A stretch of DNA of 64,000 bases from Mesaphorura yosii (lineage: Eukaryota; Arthropoda; Collembola; Poduromorpha; Tullbergiidae): contig WIXG01000025.1 in assembly GCA_009869945.1 (NCBI GenBank), forward strand, positions 335,395-399,394. The letters are read 5' to 3'. Made by a program: the position numbers and the translations under genes. This document shows positions 51,688-63,873 of this stretch, in pieces. Below the pieces are notes generated by a model, which was not told where the DNA came from, searched no databases, and was given only the letters and a program-made list of their open reading frames with translations. Within the stretch, counting starts at the first letter, position 1; the number at the start of each line of letters is the position of its first letter.

Positions 51688-53320
51688 TGACGACGGCTGT
51701 CTACAAGCAAGTGTGCAAACTTGGTCCTGCCATATTTAAGTGCGTGTGTTTATATTATTTTAGTAAGTTTGTAAAGTTAACTTGTGACTGCAACTTCAAA
51801 GCTCCTGACATGAATAAATGCATTACGATATCATTGTTTTAATTTGGCCCATGCTAATTGTTGGCGAACCTTCATTAAACTCGGATACAGAAATGGAATC
51901 TACACGGTCACAGTCGCATTAGCACATGTGCGCATACCCGCTTTCCTCAAAAATTATCTTTATATTTTAGAATTGCGTGGGGATCTGCGCGAACGCAGTT
52001 CCCCGCTACCAAAAATTATACACTCGAGTTACCCACGTTTGGGGTAATCGCAGGAGTCAACCCCACCGTAGTGCAATGGTGGAGTCTCATCCTGGGAGAA
52101 CGGCCTTGATGATCACCGTACCTCCTGTGCCAGGTAAGTACCGACTCGTACTTTCTCTTTCGAACTCCAATCAATGCACTCAAGTGCTAACCGTGGCTTT
52201 TGAAGAACTAGTTAATGTAGCATCGAACAGCGCGTGATAATATCCGCTTGATGCGTCAATATCAATGGATACTTCATTGATGCCTCAGATTTTGCAGTAA
52301 ATAGCCCTATATAGCCGGTAGTATTCCCAGGTACGGTGATTTTGGGGGTTACAGCATCCATCTATGTGTTTCGAGGCCAGCAATGAAACACACGAGGCGA
52401 GAGTAAAGTTCAACTTTCCACCACCACTAATGACCTTATTTGAGCATTCTGCTCCACGATTTGCACATTTACGAGATATCGAGATAGCATGTTATGCGTG
52501 GATCGCAAGGTCACTTGAGTATCAAGCCTTATCAAACAAATGCAAAAAAGCATACACGCGTTTGAAGAATCTTCTTCTGATTCCGATGCGTGCATAATTA
52601 TGAAAATGCCTTATTCAATTGAAGTTAAGCAGAATCACGATTGACACGTATGATATGATTTGTATGCTGAATGCTGGAGAACTTTGAACTTTGAGAGTTA
52701 TATAACCAGTTAACCTCAAACGCTTCAAATCTGCATTGAACTGAATTATGGACTTTTACCTCACAAGTTGTGGACCCCACAACCACGTCCAGTGCTCACG
52801 CGATATTGTTCAGTCGTCGGCTAACTGGATAACCGATATTTAAACTTTAAGATTGTCAAGTTTACGTGTATCGTGCTCAAATTGAGTTCCTGAGGCCGTC
52901 AACAAAGAAAAAGCTTCTACAAAAAGTAGTTCGCCTTCGCCTTGTTTGTGCGCAGATTTGATGAGTTCGAATTCATTTTCAGTCTAGCATTTCCGAAATT
53001 CTTGAACGTTAAACCTGTGAACCATCGCTACAATTAAGTTTAATCTCAGTGCCTGGTTTCACGGCATAGATCACAGCTTTTACATTGAGTGATTCGACTG
53101 TTAACCGATTTGACTGGATAACGAAGCACATCACCAACTTGTAAGTCACAAGTCATTGGACTACCATATCGATTAGAGTTATGATTTTAATTTTTAATAC
53201 CTAGCTTACTATGTAGGAGCTGCACGTTCGGACCACTCCTTATGAGATTACAACAATCCTGCTAGCAAAAGCATGAATTCTGTTGGAAGCTTTTTAGACA
53301 ATTGAGATCCAGCCATCATC
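51688..53320. other. Spacer between MARVEL-like gene 3 and GPAT
   Basis: 1.6 kb. Holds the poly(A) signal at 51813 and the upstream region of GPAT. Open frames of 60-86 codons exist but overlap, lack a domain and have no consistent splice context. Confidence 0.5.
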
Positions 53321-54692
53321 ATGATCATCACATTCTTCTTGACAATCTTCGTGACAGTACAGTTATTTCTGGCTGCGACTAACACATCCCTGGGTATAAG
53401 GAGGAAGATTGTGCAATTTCTTTTGTACGTTTTCGAAAGAGGAAGAGTAAGGATTGAAAGGTCAAAAAAATTGCGAGATTTGGAGCTGAACGATGGCCAA
53501 AGTGATCAGGCGGAAGTGGAGGAAGAGGATTCAACTCCCATACCTCCGTCTAATACAGAAGAGGAACAAAAATATGGCTTTGACATCTTTGAAGATTTGT
53601 TAAGGGGTGGTGTTCAAGCAATTGTTCAAGACCAAGTTACACAACGATTCGAGGCTGAAGAGATTCAATCATGGAACCTTTTAACTCGTACCAATCAGGG
53701 TTATCATTTTATTTCTGCTCGTCTCACCGCTGTTTGGCTGTTGGGATTCTTCCTTCGATATTGTGTGGCCTTGCCCATACGAATGTATTTAATGCTGGTT
53801 GGAACGCTCACGTAAGACTCATTCCACTTCCGGTTTTCAATGTCCGGCAGTATTAATAGATTAGGCTTTTTTCTCTTTCAGGCTGGTTATATCGACAGCC
53901 ATTGTTGGCCTTATTCCAGACTCATTCCCAAAGTTGAAGAAGAGTTTAAACAGCTTCGTGTGCAAGGGGTCATTTCGAATTTTATCAAGGGTGTTTTCTG
54001 CAATAGTCACATACCACAACGAAGAGTATCGTCCGAGGTCCAATGGGATTTGCGTTGCAAACCACACGTCTCCAATCGACGTAGTCATTTTATCCTGCAA
54101 CAGCACCTTCTCCTTGGTTGGACAGAAACAAGGAGGTTTCCTGGGCCTGCTGGAGAGGTCCGTGTCCAGAGCTGGTGCTCATATCTGGTTTGAGAGATCA
54201 GAAACGAAGGATCGATCCGTAGTCGCGAAGAGGCTGAAAGCGCACGCTCAAGATAAGACGAAGCCGCCTATCTTGATCTTTCCGGAAGGAACCTGCATCA
54301 ACAACAGCGCAGTCATGCAGTTCAAGAAAGGTTCCTTCGAAGTGGACACGGTCTTCTACCCAGTTGCAATCAAATACGATCCGAAGTTTGGAGATGCGTT
54401 CTGGGATAGCAGTAAATACTCGTACTTGCAGTACCTGTTCAACATGATGACGAGCTGGGCAATTGTTGTTGACGTCTGGTATCTCCCGCCGATGCAGAGG
54501 AATGTCAAAGAGAACGAAACTGCGATAGAATTTGCGAGCCGAGTTAAAACTGAGATCGCGAAGCAAGGCGGACTGGTTGAGCTGGAGTGGGACGGTCAGC
54601 TGAAGAGGACCGGAGTGAAGAAAGAATGGAAACAGAAACAGCAAGAGATTTATTCCAAGAGATTAAATGTCCCAAGTACAAAAACCTTGTGA
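53321..54692 (+). CDS. GPAT4: Glycerol-3-phosphate acyltransferase 3/4 (ER)
   Basis: Exons 53321-53811 and 53882-54692 (433 aa), intron phase 2. It acylates sn-1 of glycerol-3-phosphate with acyl-CoA, the first step of glycerolipid synthesis, at the ER. An N-terminal hydrophobic anchor (about residues 1-19) is followed by a charged acidic linker, the conserved WNLLTRTN / YHFISARLTAVWLLGFFLRYC region with further membrane segments, and then the catalytic domain: motif I NHTSPID (His225), WFERSE, motif III FPEGTC (297-302) and motif IV YPVAIKYDP. The last third keeps WYLPPM and ARQGGLV-like AKQGGLVELEWDG. The length is close to human GPAT4 (456). GPAT3 and GPAT4 cannot be separated confidently. 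Poly(A) candidate ATTAAA at 54925. Confidence 0.95.
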
Positions 54693-56178
54693 AGGTATTT
54701 CGGAGTTTGGAGTCGGACTCACAGGATTCATGAAGCGATTACAAGTCCAATCAATCCTAAATCGCCTCGCACCGGAAAAAGAAACTCATTTTAATCTTAA
54801 CATCGGACGGCGGCCATTGATCATATTTTAAGTTTAGTGGAAACGAAGCAATAGTAGCGTAACAATAGATTGTCTCAAAACAAACTTTGTAGCTGTGATG
54901 CAAGCGATGCTGTACCGTGATGCCATTAAAGTACCTATTCATAATTCATTACCATTATCCGCTGTTCCGAAATTTAATTCATGGAGTTCCTGGCAAAACA
55001 GAGTTTCAACAGTGTTGACAAAAAATAACCATAATGAATCCAATTAAAGTCAGGAGAACAAAAGGTCGAATGAATACACTTATTTCCAAGTTTAAGGTCA
55101 GTATTCGCAAGCTGGATAAAAGCAATACATTTATTGTGTTGTTTATGCGTTTTGTAGCGTCATTACGTAACCAATTCCATTCAGCGCTGTTCACTCGACA
55201 CGTCCAGCCAACGAAGCTGCCGTTTATGAAGACACCGTAAAATTGTTCGTACTCCTACTCTTTAATAAGTCATGCTGTAATTTACAACCAATCAAAGTCT
55301 CTCACCGTCTAATCAGATGCACACGCCATGCTGTGCTGTATATCTTCCTATTCCTGCCATCCTGCCTATGATTGCTGATGCTGATTTTGATATTAAAATT
55401 CATCATACACGTTTCATAATAAAATGAACATTCTGAGTCGCACAATTCGTAACCTTCAATATGCGCTACACGTCTACTTTCCACGTCCACTATTCGCTTG
55501 ATGCAGCATGCCAGCAGGTTGGTTCCGATAAAATTAGCTCACCAGACATTAGACGATACCACTGATAAAGTAAAGTTAATGTGATAGCATAATCTCAAAC
55601 GTGCTATGCTGCTTACGTTCCAACTCAAATCGTGTGCAATGTGAGCATTAACATTTTACGTTAGTTTTTACAAAGGAGATAAAGAGTCACATCCACATTG
55701 TCAAATGCCAAGTTTAAGTCCTCACCTCACGACAAGTTTAATATGTAAAGTAGTAACGTTACGTTCGTTATCGATCATTTGACATTCGCTGGTGCTGCAG
55801 GGCTGCGCTTTTCGTTATCGAGTATCGAGCCTATCAGTTGGGATTGCACAGCACAGCCAACTGCCAATTATGAAACGTAGTCAAAACACTATAATTACAG
55901 CGACAATTTGGAAAAGGTTACTCATGTCATGTCTCGTGACCGTCATTATTGTAAATCTGATTTGTGATTCGTGCGAATTCTGTCTGATGAGAAAAAACAC
56001 AACAGAAACACCAGCACAAATTATTTTCCAATATTCAAGATGAATTCGATCCAAGAAAGTGTGACTGTGATTGACAAATAAGCTCGGATCAAGTTGTACT
56101 GTGCAGTATTAAGTCTATGATTTCCGCAAGTATTCGTTTTCACCCTCACCGGCACGGAGTACATTAGAAGACCACAAA
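54693..56178. other. Spacer between GPAT and MARVEL-like gene 4
   Basis: 1.5 kb with no recognised exon. A 68-codon basic frame (55034-55240) and an 83-codon frame (55792-56043) show no family signature and no splice partners. Confidence 0.45.
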
Positions 56179-56928
56179 ATGATCTTTCTCCGCTGGGAAT
56201 TAGCGCCGAACTTCGAGTACATGCTGACACTGCCCGGGTTCATAAAAGTCCTGACACTTGTAAGCTAAATGCTTAGGTTGTTGGTTGTTGGAAGAACTGG
56301 TAATTGAAATTAATCATTCCTTTTCCTGCACAAAAGGTGCTTGGTGTGATCGCGGAGGCACTCGGTACGGCAGCGTACGAAGACGATCTGGAATCCTACG
56401 ATGCAAACTTATGGAAAGAAGTTTTGTTCTTGATTTTCATCCCAATCTGCATCCTCCTGTCGTTTCTATACCTTGCCGCCCACTGTGTCCGTGATCAGCT
56501 GGTGACTTATCGGAAGAATAAAATTCTTGTAAGTCTAGAAGCAATTTCAGCTTCCATGTTGGATGGTCGGAAGTCCCACTTCATATTTCCTTCTGTCCGT
56601 ATTCGCAGGATACATCATTTCATGTATCAGCATCTGTGATTTACATCGTTTGCAGCGCACTGCTTATAGACTCAGCAGTTGACATTGAAAATAGCCCCAA
56701 TTGCCAGGAAGGGCACATGTACGACTACTGCGGATTTTTCGAGAAGAAACTCGGCGGTGGCGTAAGTTCTAATTAATCCAATTTCCATTCGACCATTTTT
56801 AGTTTCACGCGCCTGTGCCTAATTTCTTCTTCCGCGTTCTTTCTTCCTTCTCGTAGATACTTGGAATAATCACGGGAGTGACATACGCACTGGCAGCAGT
56901 CGCAATCGTTTTGGTGAAAAATTTATGA
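56179..56928 (+). CDS. MARVEL-like four-TM protein 4
   Basis: Exons 56179-56259, 56337-56528, 56609-56761, 56857-56928 (165 aa), phase-0 introns at the same positions as in copies 1-3. Two in-frame ATGs (56179 and 56221) are possible; starting at the second would give an N-terminus as short as in the paralogues (13 codons in exon 1 versus 17-20). TM1 begins VLGVIAEALGTAAY; TM2 is VLFLIFIPICILLSFLYLA; TM3 is HVSASVIYIVCSALLI; TM4 is GIITGVTYALAAVAIVLV. The TM3-TM4 loop has two Cys (SPNCQE and DYCGFF). It is the most diverged of the four. AATAAA at 57105-57110. Confidence 0.72.
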
Positions 56929-57281
56929 TGTGAGACACACATGAAGCATGACTAGTATAGCATGACACGTTCTAAGTCTTGCGTCTAGAAGCCCGCATAT
57001 TTATTAAGTAGGATAGGTGGCTATTTCTGGTCATTGTGATAATAATTCTAAGAGCTCGAATAATCTTGACATTTATTTTTATCCTCGACTCCATGAAGAC
57101 TTTCAATAAAACATTACATCAAAATTGGTGTTTTGATTTTAAAAGTACGAGTATAACGGAAACACCGCCAAATTTGTCAGTGATCTGTTTCATCTGCGTC
57201 AAGCTGTAGCGAATTCTGAAATTATCCCAAGACGCAAATCAATTACAAAATCGGCTGAATGGTTACGAAAAGTGCCATAAT

Positions 57282-58864
57282 TCAAGTACCTTTTGCGACG
57301 TAGCAAATCTTTTCCGCCGCCTTTTCAGCCATTTCTTTCGAGACGTCGCAATGCAGCACGAGTCGGATGACGGAGTTGGACTTTGGACCCGCCATCACCA
57401 CCGTCGAACTTCCCAAATCCAACTTCTCCTGCTCGGTGACGTTCTCAAGTCTCGCACATATTTCATCAGAAGACCATTTTGATGCGGGATTTATGTTGAC
57501 CATCAGAATATTAGTTTCCACGCTGTCATAATCAACACTCAACACGGATTTGCTCGGGTTGAGTGAATCTATTGCCTTTGCAATGTACTTTGTATTCGCG
57601 TGATCTTCGTGTAGCCTATCAATCATGTGATCCATGCAGTAAATTCCCGCAGCTGCGATTATTCCGCACTGGCGCATCCCACCGCCCAATGCCTTGCGCA
57701 TTCGTTGTGCCCTGATTGAATATAAATTGCAGGTAATTGGCAGTTAGGTTAGGCTCGGTCATTACAGCATAAAAATTGAAACATTCACTGATTCGCTTAA
57801 TTACTTATGAATAAAATCGTAGCTGCCACAAAGAACGGATCCCACAGGTGCGCCCAGACCTTTACTCAGGCAAATCGAGACGGACGAGAAATCCCGAACA
57901 TATCTTGACGCAGGAATGCCAGAACCAACAGCAGCATTGAACAAACGAGCTCCGTCCATGTGAAGCGGAATGTTATGGGACAGACCAACTTGGGCAATCT
58001 GATTAAAGAAATGTTATATTTGTTTCAGGCGAGGGCTCAGCTCAGAAGAGCCATAATATTAAGATGCATGACATGACATGACCTCGTCAATCCACTCCAG
58101 TGGCAGGATTCGGCCTCCACACATGTTATGCGTATTTTCCACCGCGATTAACGAAGTCTTCGTGAAATGTGGATCGTGATGTGGGCGGATGTTCTCAATG
58201 ACCTTCTTGACGCTAAACGTTCCATTTGATTCCGTTCGCATGGGGTTAGCCATGATGCCTCCAAACTATGACATTTCGCTTTATGTGCGACCAATTGCGA
58301 CAGTGAGACAGTGCGAAGACTAACCTGAGCCATGGCGCCCTGCTCATACAAGAACATGTGGCAGGCGTCACCGATGATTGCTTCGGACCCACGGGCGTCA
58401 CAGTGAATCAGAGCTGCAAAGTAAATTATCAGCGGCAGTCACTGATAAAATGAACACGATCATGGGCAGATGTAAAGTCACCTGAAATCACATTTCCCAT
58501 TGTTCCTGAAGGGATGTAAATGCCGGCTTCTTTCCCGAGCAGCTGTGCCATGCGCTGTTCCAATTCTAGGACAAATTAATTGCGTACAAATTTAAGGCAG
58601 GCATTGAATTTTGAGTCCCTCTGCCCTTTCTTTCATCGCAGTTGCAGTAGACTTACCTTTCACAGTCGGATCTTCTTGCATGACATCATCACCAACAATC
58701 GCATTAGCCATTTTCGTTCTCATTGCTTCGCTTGGCCTGGTGACCGTGTCACTTCGTAAGTCCACAACAAAATCGCACTTTTCAGCAATGCCATTCTTCA
58801 CTGCGCTGCTTCGATTGTATCCACGGACGGTGACCTGACTCTGTCCATTGTTATTGGAAGACAT
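57282..58864 (-). CDS. L-threonine aldolase (PLP-dependent)
   Basis: Minus-strand exons 58864-58657, 58565-58482, 58413-58325, 58265-58083, 57998-57805, 57711-57282 (395 aa). Cleaves L-threonine or L-allo-threonine to glycine and acetaldehyde. Fold-type I signatures are present in order: [16 protein letters not shown] near residue 35, [11 protein letters not shown], the cofactor-contacting [16 protein letters not shown], the active-site [10 protein letters not shown], and [14 protein letters not shown] with the PLP lysine at about K234. A long Ser/Asn-rich N-terminal leader of about 30 residues precedes the domain. The gene is lost as a functional copy in humans but kept in many invertebrates. 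It converges on MARVEL-like gene 4. A CATGA triple repeat sits next to the exon 4 donor (about 58066-58082). Confidence 0.94.
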
Positions 58865-60317
58865 GGTGGATTCTTTGGAATATGCACTAGCGCGAGTGGC
58901 GAATTATTGAACAAAACTGTCTCTGAGCGAATTACAAACGAAAATGAAACCGGCCACCAATTTCCTCAGCAGGTTAGTATCTCACATTTTGGAATCGTGC
59001 CATCTAAATTTGTACCATCTGTTCATAGTTCATTAATTTTGTCTATCATGAAGCCTGAAGACATGCAAATTAGATATCATGATTGATAATCACCATGATA
59101 CTTTTCACGGGTCAGTGCAATTGTGTCTATGGGCTAATAACTTGTAATAAAAGGCAGAATCCTTAGGGGCAAAGGTTCAGCTGTTCCCGGCCAGGAAATA
59201 TTTCCAATGCTCGTTGAGAGTTAACAAGTTGGGTGAGGTGCTTCAAACGATAATAACGGTGCTTCCATGTGTAATGACAACTTCATGGGGGACCTAATAA
59301 CAGCAAATGCTATCAACGAATCAACTTTAGTGCTTTCAAGTCCCGGACGCAATTCGAAACACTGGAGTTAGAAGTAGGAAGCCGAAGCCAGCCGGTTGAG
59401 AGACGTTACCAGGCCAGCCGTAACTTGTTAATTTAATGAACGTATTTCAAATAGCCATGTTGTGCTGAAGGAGTGTTGAAGGTCAGATTTTATTACTACA
59501 CTTGCTAAATGCTTTATTGCTTCGAATGTATGTACGAAGGAAGGTTTTAGGAATCTGGGAATCTCATGAAGTAAGCCATAAATGAGTCTTGCCGATCCGA
59601 GTGGACGCAAATCGCAAGCAAATAGGGCCTTGGTGTCCTTGGATTATTGAATCCTTACATAACCGGTGTTAGGTGATAATGATAATAAAAATATTGCGTC
59701 GTACCACAGCACAGGTCGGCCAGGGTTAGAACACATTAATTAGTATTTGTACAGTTGTTAAACATTATCCGTGTAGCAAGTTCCGTTCCATTTATGCCGA
59801 AGCTCAGCTTAGCTGACACTAATCATAATCATGAACTTGACATGACACGATTGATGCGTATTCAATCTTCAATATCGAATTGGATAAGCCTCTATCAGAG
59901 ATTAGAGTTGGGCATGTGTTCATCATATGCAAAAGAAGTGTCGATGCCGGTCAAGTCAAGGAGTTCTGAAGACCACATGCATGGCACGGCGATGGAATGG
60001 CCTGAGTGCCTCTCAGCAGCTAAAGCTTAAACTAAACCGCAACACAACGCAGAGCCGGTCGAAGCCGAAGAGAACCTTTTATCACTTCATTAATTCGTAT
60101 TTGGAAAGGCGCCTGGTTTTATTTGGTTAGTTACTCAATCTCCGCTTATGCTTAGCTGTAGAATTATGTTCTAGAGTTCGAGCAAGGGATTTAGTATAAA
60201 AACAGTTCGATCCCCGTTGCTCGCATCAGTGAAGCCCAGGCAGACTACTTTCAGCTGTAACGCGAATTGGTCAGAGTTTAACTCAGAATCCATCCAACGA
60301 CAACGATCCAGTCAACA
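58865..60317. other. Divergent spacer between threonine aldolase and ENOSF1
   Basis: 1.45 kb holding two promoters in opposite directions. The ENOSF1 core promoter is at 60195-60230. No coding exon is recognised; a 91-codon frame at 59755-60030 has no domain. Confidence 0.5.
60195..60230 (+). promoter_or_regulatory. ENOSF1 core promoter (TATA + Inr)
   Basis: TATAAAAA at 60195-60202 is followed by the arthropod-type initiator TCAGT at 60226-60230. The A lies 33 bp from the first T of the TATA, which is canonical spacing. This predicts a leader of about 90 nt. Confidence 0.65.
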
Positions 60318-62392
60318 ATGAGTCCTTTGATTATTGAGCGTGTGCAGGTTCGAGACGTCAGATTCCCGACAGGTTTGGAACGATTTGACGTCCACACGCA
60401 TTTGCTGTCCCCACCAGTTCACGTGAACTTTTTGTAGTAATGTCGAACTTTTGCTCGTTTAGGGAAATTTGCTCATGGTTCGGACGCTATGCACACCGAC
60501 CCCGATTACTCCTGCGCCTACGTCGTGATCCACATCAAGGGCGAAAAATACCTCAAGGGGCATGGTCTTGCCTTCACCCTGGGCAGAGGAACCGAAGTAG
60601 GTAAGTATGCTTTGGCGGGTCGCAGTATTTAACAGCTAACTAGTTAACTTCTCCATCATGCTATAATCTTGTTGAGTATCAAGTCGATTATGAGAGTTAA
60701 TTCTCACTTTGCAGTTGTGCAAGCTGTGAAGGCCTTGACCCCGTACGTCGAGGGCGAAGATTGTCAAAACATTTGGAAGAACTTTGGCACTTTCTGGCGT
60801 AAATTGACTAGCGAGTCTCAAATTCGTTGGGTAATTCGCAACAGTTTTTAGGACCAAGCAATTGCAATGCAATGTTCAACATTTCCGATTGGGTTTCAGA
60901 TTGGTCCGGAGAAGGGCGTGATTCACTTTGCTGTTGCAGCCATCATCAATGCGCTCTGGGACATGTGGGCGCGATATGAGAACAAGCCACTCTGGAAGTT
61001 GCTGGTCGATTTGACCCCAGAGCAGTTGGTCTCGACGATTGACTTCAGATACATGTGGGTACATAACCTTCATTGCATTTGCAGGATATCAGGAAACAAT
61101 GAAAGCGTTGCTGATTGAGTTCTTTGCATGATTGATTAGAACCGATGTTGTGACCCCGGAAGAATGCATCCAAATGCTGAAGGAAAAGAAGAACGAATCG
61201 GAAGCTCAACGAGAAAATTTGATGAAAACGACGGGGTTCCAGGCTTACACCACACAAATCGGTTAGCTAGCAAAAGCAATACAACATGCAAGTTCGAATC
61301 ATACAATTTTATGATTACGTAACTGACTCCAGGCTGGCTTGGTTATCCGGACGATCTGGTGAAAAAACTGTGCGCTCAGTTTCTGGAAGAAGGCTTCACA
61401 GGTTTCAAGATAAAAGTCGGGCAGGATCTGAACGACGACAGGCGACGATGCAAGATTGTTCGTGAAGCCATTGGTTACAAGAATAAATTCGTACGTTCCT
61501 GACCCTTCACCTTTTATTGCTGAACCGTAACCATTATATTTCGAATTATGTCATGCTGTAGATGATTGATGCGAACCAACGATGGGGCGTACAGGAATCG
61601 ATTGATTGGGTTACGCAGCTAAAGGAATACAAGCCTCTTTGGATTGAAGAGCCAACTTCTCCAGATGACATTTTGGGGCATGCTGCGATTGCAAAGGTTA
61701 GAACTTACAAAATGCAAAACGCAAACCATGCTAATTGCTTGCTGGCTTTCGTGGTCATTCTAATAATTGATCAATTTGCACGGCAGGCACTGAAACCACA
61801 CGGAATTGGAGTGGCGACAGGCGAAATGTGCCAAAATCGTGTTATTTTCAAACAACTTCTACAGGCCAATGCGATTTCCTTCTGCCAAATTGACTCTTGT
61901 CGAGTTGGAGGGGTCAATGAAGTCTTATCCATCTACTTTATGGCCAAGAAATTTGGAAGTAAGAATTGTCAATCACTTTTCTACATAGATAAGAGCCGAG
62001 CATTAACTGCAATTATGCACTTTTGCAGTTCCTGTTTGCCCTCACGCGGGTGGTGTCGGTCTTTGCGAGATGGTGCAGCACTTGCAAGTATGGGATTACA
62101 TTAGTTTGTCTGCCGAGTTGGATAATCGAATGGTAGAATTTGTCGATCATCTGCATGAACATTTCACTGCCCCGCCGGTCATTAAGCACGCTCATTATCT
62201 AGCACCAAAGGTAAGCTCCAAGGATTTAATCAGTAGCTTTGTGTAACAGTGTAGCCAAAATTTGTACATCACATTTTGGCTTTTGATTTTGTTTAGGCTC
62301 CCGGATACAGCACGGAAATCAAAGAGAAATCAATAGAAACTTATGAATTTCCGAATGGATCGTATTGGGTTGCGGAACTTGGAAAGAAGTGA
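60318..62392 (+). CDS. ENOSF1: Mitochondrial enolase superfamily member 1 (L-fuconate dehydratase)
   Basis: Ten exons: 60318-60372, 60463-60600, 60715-60830, 60900-61054, 61140-61261, 61333-61490, 61562-61696, 61787-61958, 62029-62210, 62297-62392 (442 aa; human 443). Catalyses dehydration of L-fuconate in sugar-acid catabolism. Diagnostic stretches: RDVRFPT near the N-terminus, [23 protein letters not shown], and the enolase-superfamily catalytic set, KxK at 221-223 (GFKIKVG), metal ligands D251 (DANQRW), E277 ([10 protein letters not shown]) and E306 (ATGEMCQNR), and the base H356 (CPHAGGVG). All catalytic residues are present. The stop is 14 bp from the HINT3 stop on the other strand. Poly(A) signals AATAAA at 62464 and 62483 lie inside a HINT3 intron. 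Confidence 0.96.
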
Positions 62393-62406
62393 TTCGTTTT
62401 TCGTTA

Positions 62407-63303
62407 TCAGGAAGTGTCCTTATCCCTCAGCTTTTCCAGGCGGCTTTTGACCCAGTCGGGCTGGAATAAAATTAAGATTAGAAATAAATGCACTATGTAC
62501 TATGCACTTAGTGTGGGATAATTTTAAACGGATTACCTGAACAAACCAATAGCTATTAGGTCTAAATATGATGCGACCAATAAAACCCATTTGATCTGAA
62601 GGTGAAATGACATGCAAATGAAGGTGAGACACAGTGTGAAACGGAGGCCAGTGAAATCCGATCAACGTCTTCTCATTCGGCGTAGACGCGTCAGCACCAG
62701 CATTAGCACCTTCATTGCTTAAGAGCTCCGCCAAAACCTTTTGACCAGTTTGTACTTGGCGATCTAGTAGTCCTATTTGTGATAGGGTTAAGGACTTGGC
62801 GTCACGGATATGCTCTTTGGTAACGACGAGGAGGTGATGTTTCGTGGCAGGTCGAATGTCCGGAAATACAACGAATTCGGAATCCTAAATTCAGAAAGCG
62901 AAGGGTAAAGGCTGCACTTCGTTAAGAAAACCAGTGATGTGTTAATTATTTTGTATAACACTAGATTTTGGACTTCCCTAAATTCTTGTGAGTGGGATTT
63001 GTTATTAGGGCACTCTTGTTGCGCAGCAACCAACACATGAGTGGTAGGCAGAAAGTGCCATAATAACAACTTCGGACTCACCAGCGATTTGTTCACTTGA
63101 AGCGAGAAGTCCGTAGCCAATGGAAAAAACAATCTGTGTGGACTTACTTGGTAAATTATCTTATTCGAGGATGCTTTGTCTTTCCCATCAACAATTTTAC
63201 AAAAGATGCACCGATCGCGATTCCCTGTTGCAGATGAACTGGAAGTTGGTGGTGTTGTGTTTTGTACCGCTGATGCTGCTTCTGCTCCTGTCGTGTCGGC
63301 CAT
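62407..63303 (-). CDS. HINT3: HINT3-type histidine triad nucleotide-binding protein
   Basis: Minus-strand exons 63303-63148, 62884-62537, 62460-62407 (185 aa; human HINT3 182). Intron 1 is 263 bp, long for this region. HIT proteins hydrolyse nucleoside phosphoramidates and acyl-AMPs. The N-terminus is Ser/Thr/Ala-rich, then CIFCKIV, FPDIRPATKHHLLVVTKEHI, and the histidine triad in VSHLHLHV (His139, His141, His143), followed by SPSDQMGF and the HINT3-specific FRPNSYWFVQ end. About 16 residues rich in Asn/Ala/Gly (SNEGANAGADAS) are inserted between the conserved blocks relative to human. Start: the in-frame ATG at 63303. Confidence 0.95.
62464..62488 (+). terminator. ENOSF1 poly(A) signals within HINT3 intron 2
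   Basis: Two AATAAA copies (62464-62469 and 62483-62488) lie 72-91 bp after the ENOSF1 stop, inside the 76 bp intron 2 of HINT3 on the opposite strand. ENOSF1 transcripts using them would be antisense to the whole last HINT3 exon. Confidence 0.6.
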
Positions 63304-63873
63304 TAGTGTCAACCGTGGCGGCTTGAACAGACTTAGCCCACGACTAGAAATTCTGCAAAGCGAGACAATTCGTGTGTCATGTCCACGAGTTCACCTCACA
63401 ATGATAGGAGCCGGTAAAGTGATTGTAGTCAGTCCGCCAGATGATTTCTACTCACCCAAAAGCTGGTGCGTAAGGTAATACTTTTACGGTGACTAATTTT
63501 GATAAACCGGTCAAAACCATCAGAATCAGGACCGGCGGCTTCTATTGACAATTTGCACTGTGCAAACAATAATGGAGCCGGAAACTGGGAGACTAACAGA
63601 CGTAGTAGACTGGACAACCACTCTAAAATTCGATCATATGAAATCATGCAAAAATGAATCTCGCTTGCCGCCTCATTTTTCTTGTTGAGGTCTTTGTTGA
63701 AGCAACAGCAGAGATACAAGTCAACATTGCACTGGGCGTGGGAGAACGAAGGTTCCAAAGTTGTCATAGTATCCCGGCATAAAAATCCGTCCCACAAGAT
63801 CGCACCTTCGGATCTGTACCATCGTGTAGTACTGAATTAGTGCTGTTTACGATATTCTTTGCAGAGTGCGACA
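63304..63873. other. HINT3 upstream region
   Basis: No confident exon. A 122-codon minus frame (63429-63797) and a plus frame ending at 63478 are open but have no recognisable domain. The region may hold HINT3 leader sequence and a divergent promoter for the exon at the window edge. Confidence 0.4.

Noticed and set aside
54198..54644. 148-codon minus-strand ORF
   Set aside because: Antisense shadow of the GPAT catalytic exon.
60205..60220. GTTCGATCCCC resembling a tRNA B box
   Set aside because: No A box, no cloverleaf around it; it lies between the ENOSF1 TATA and initiator.
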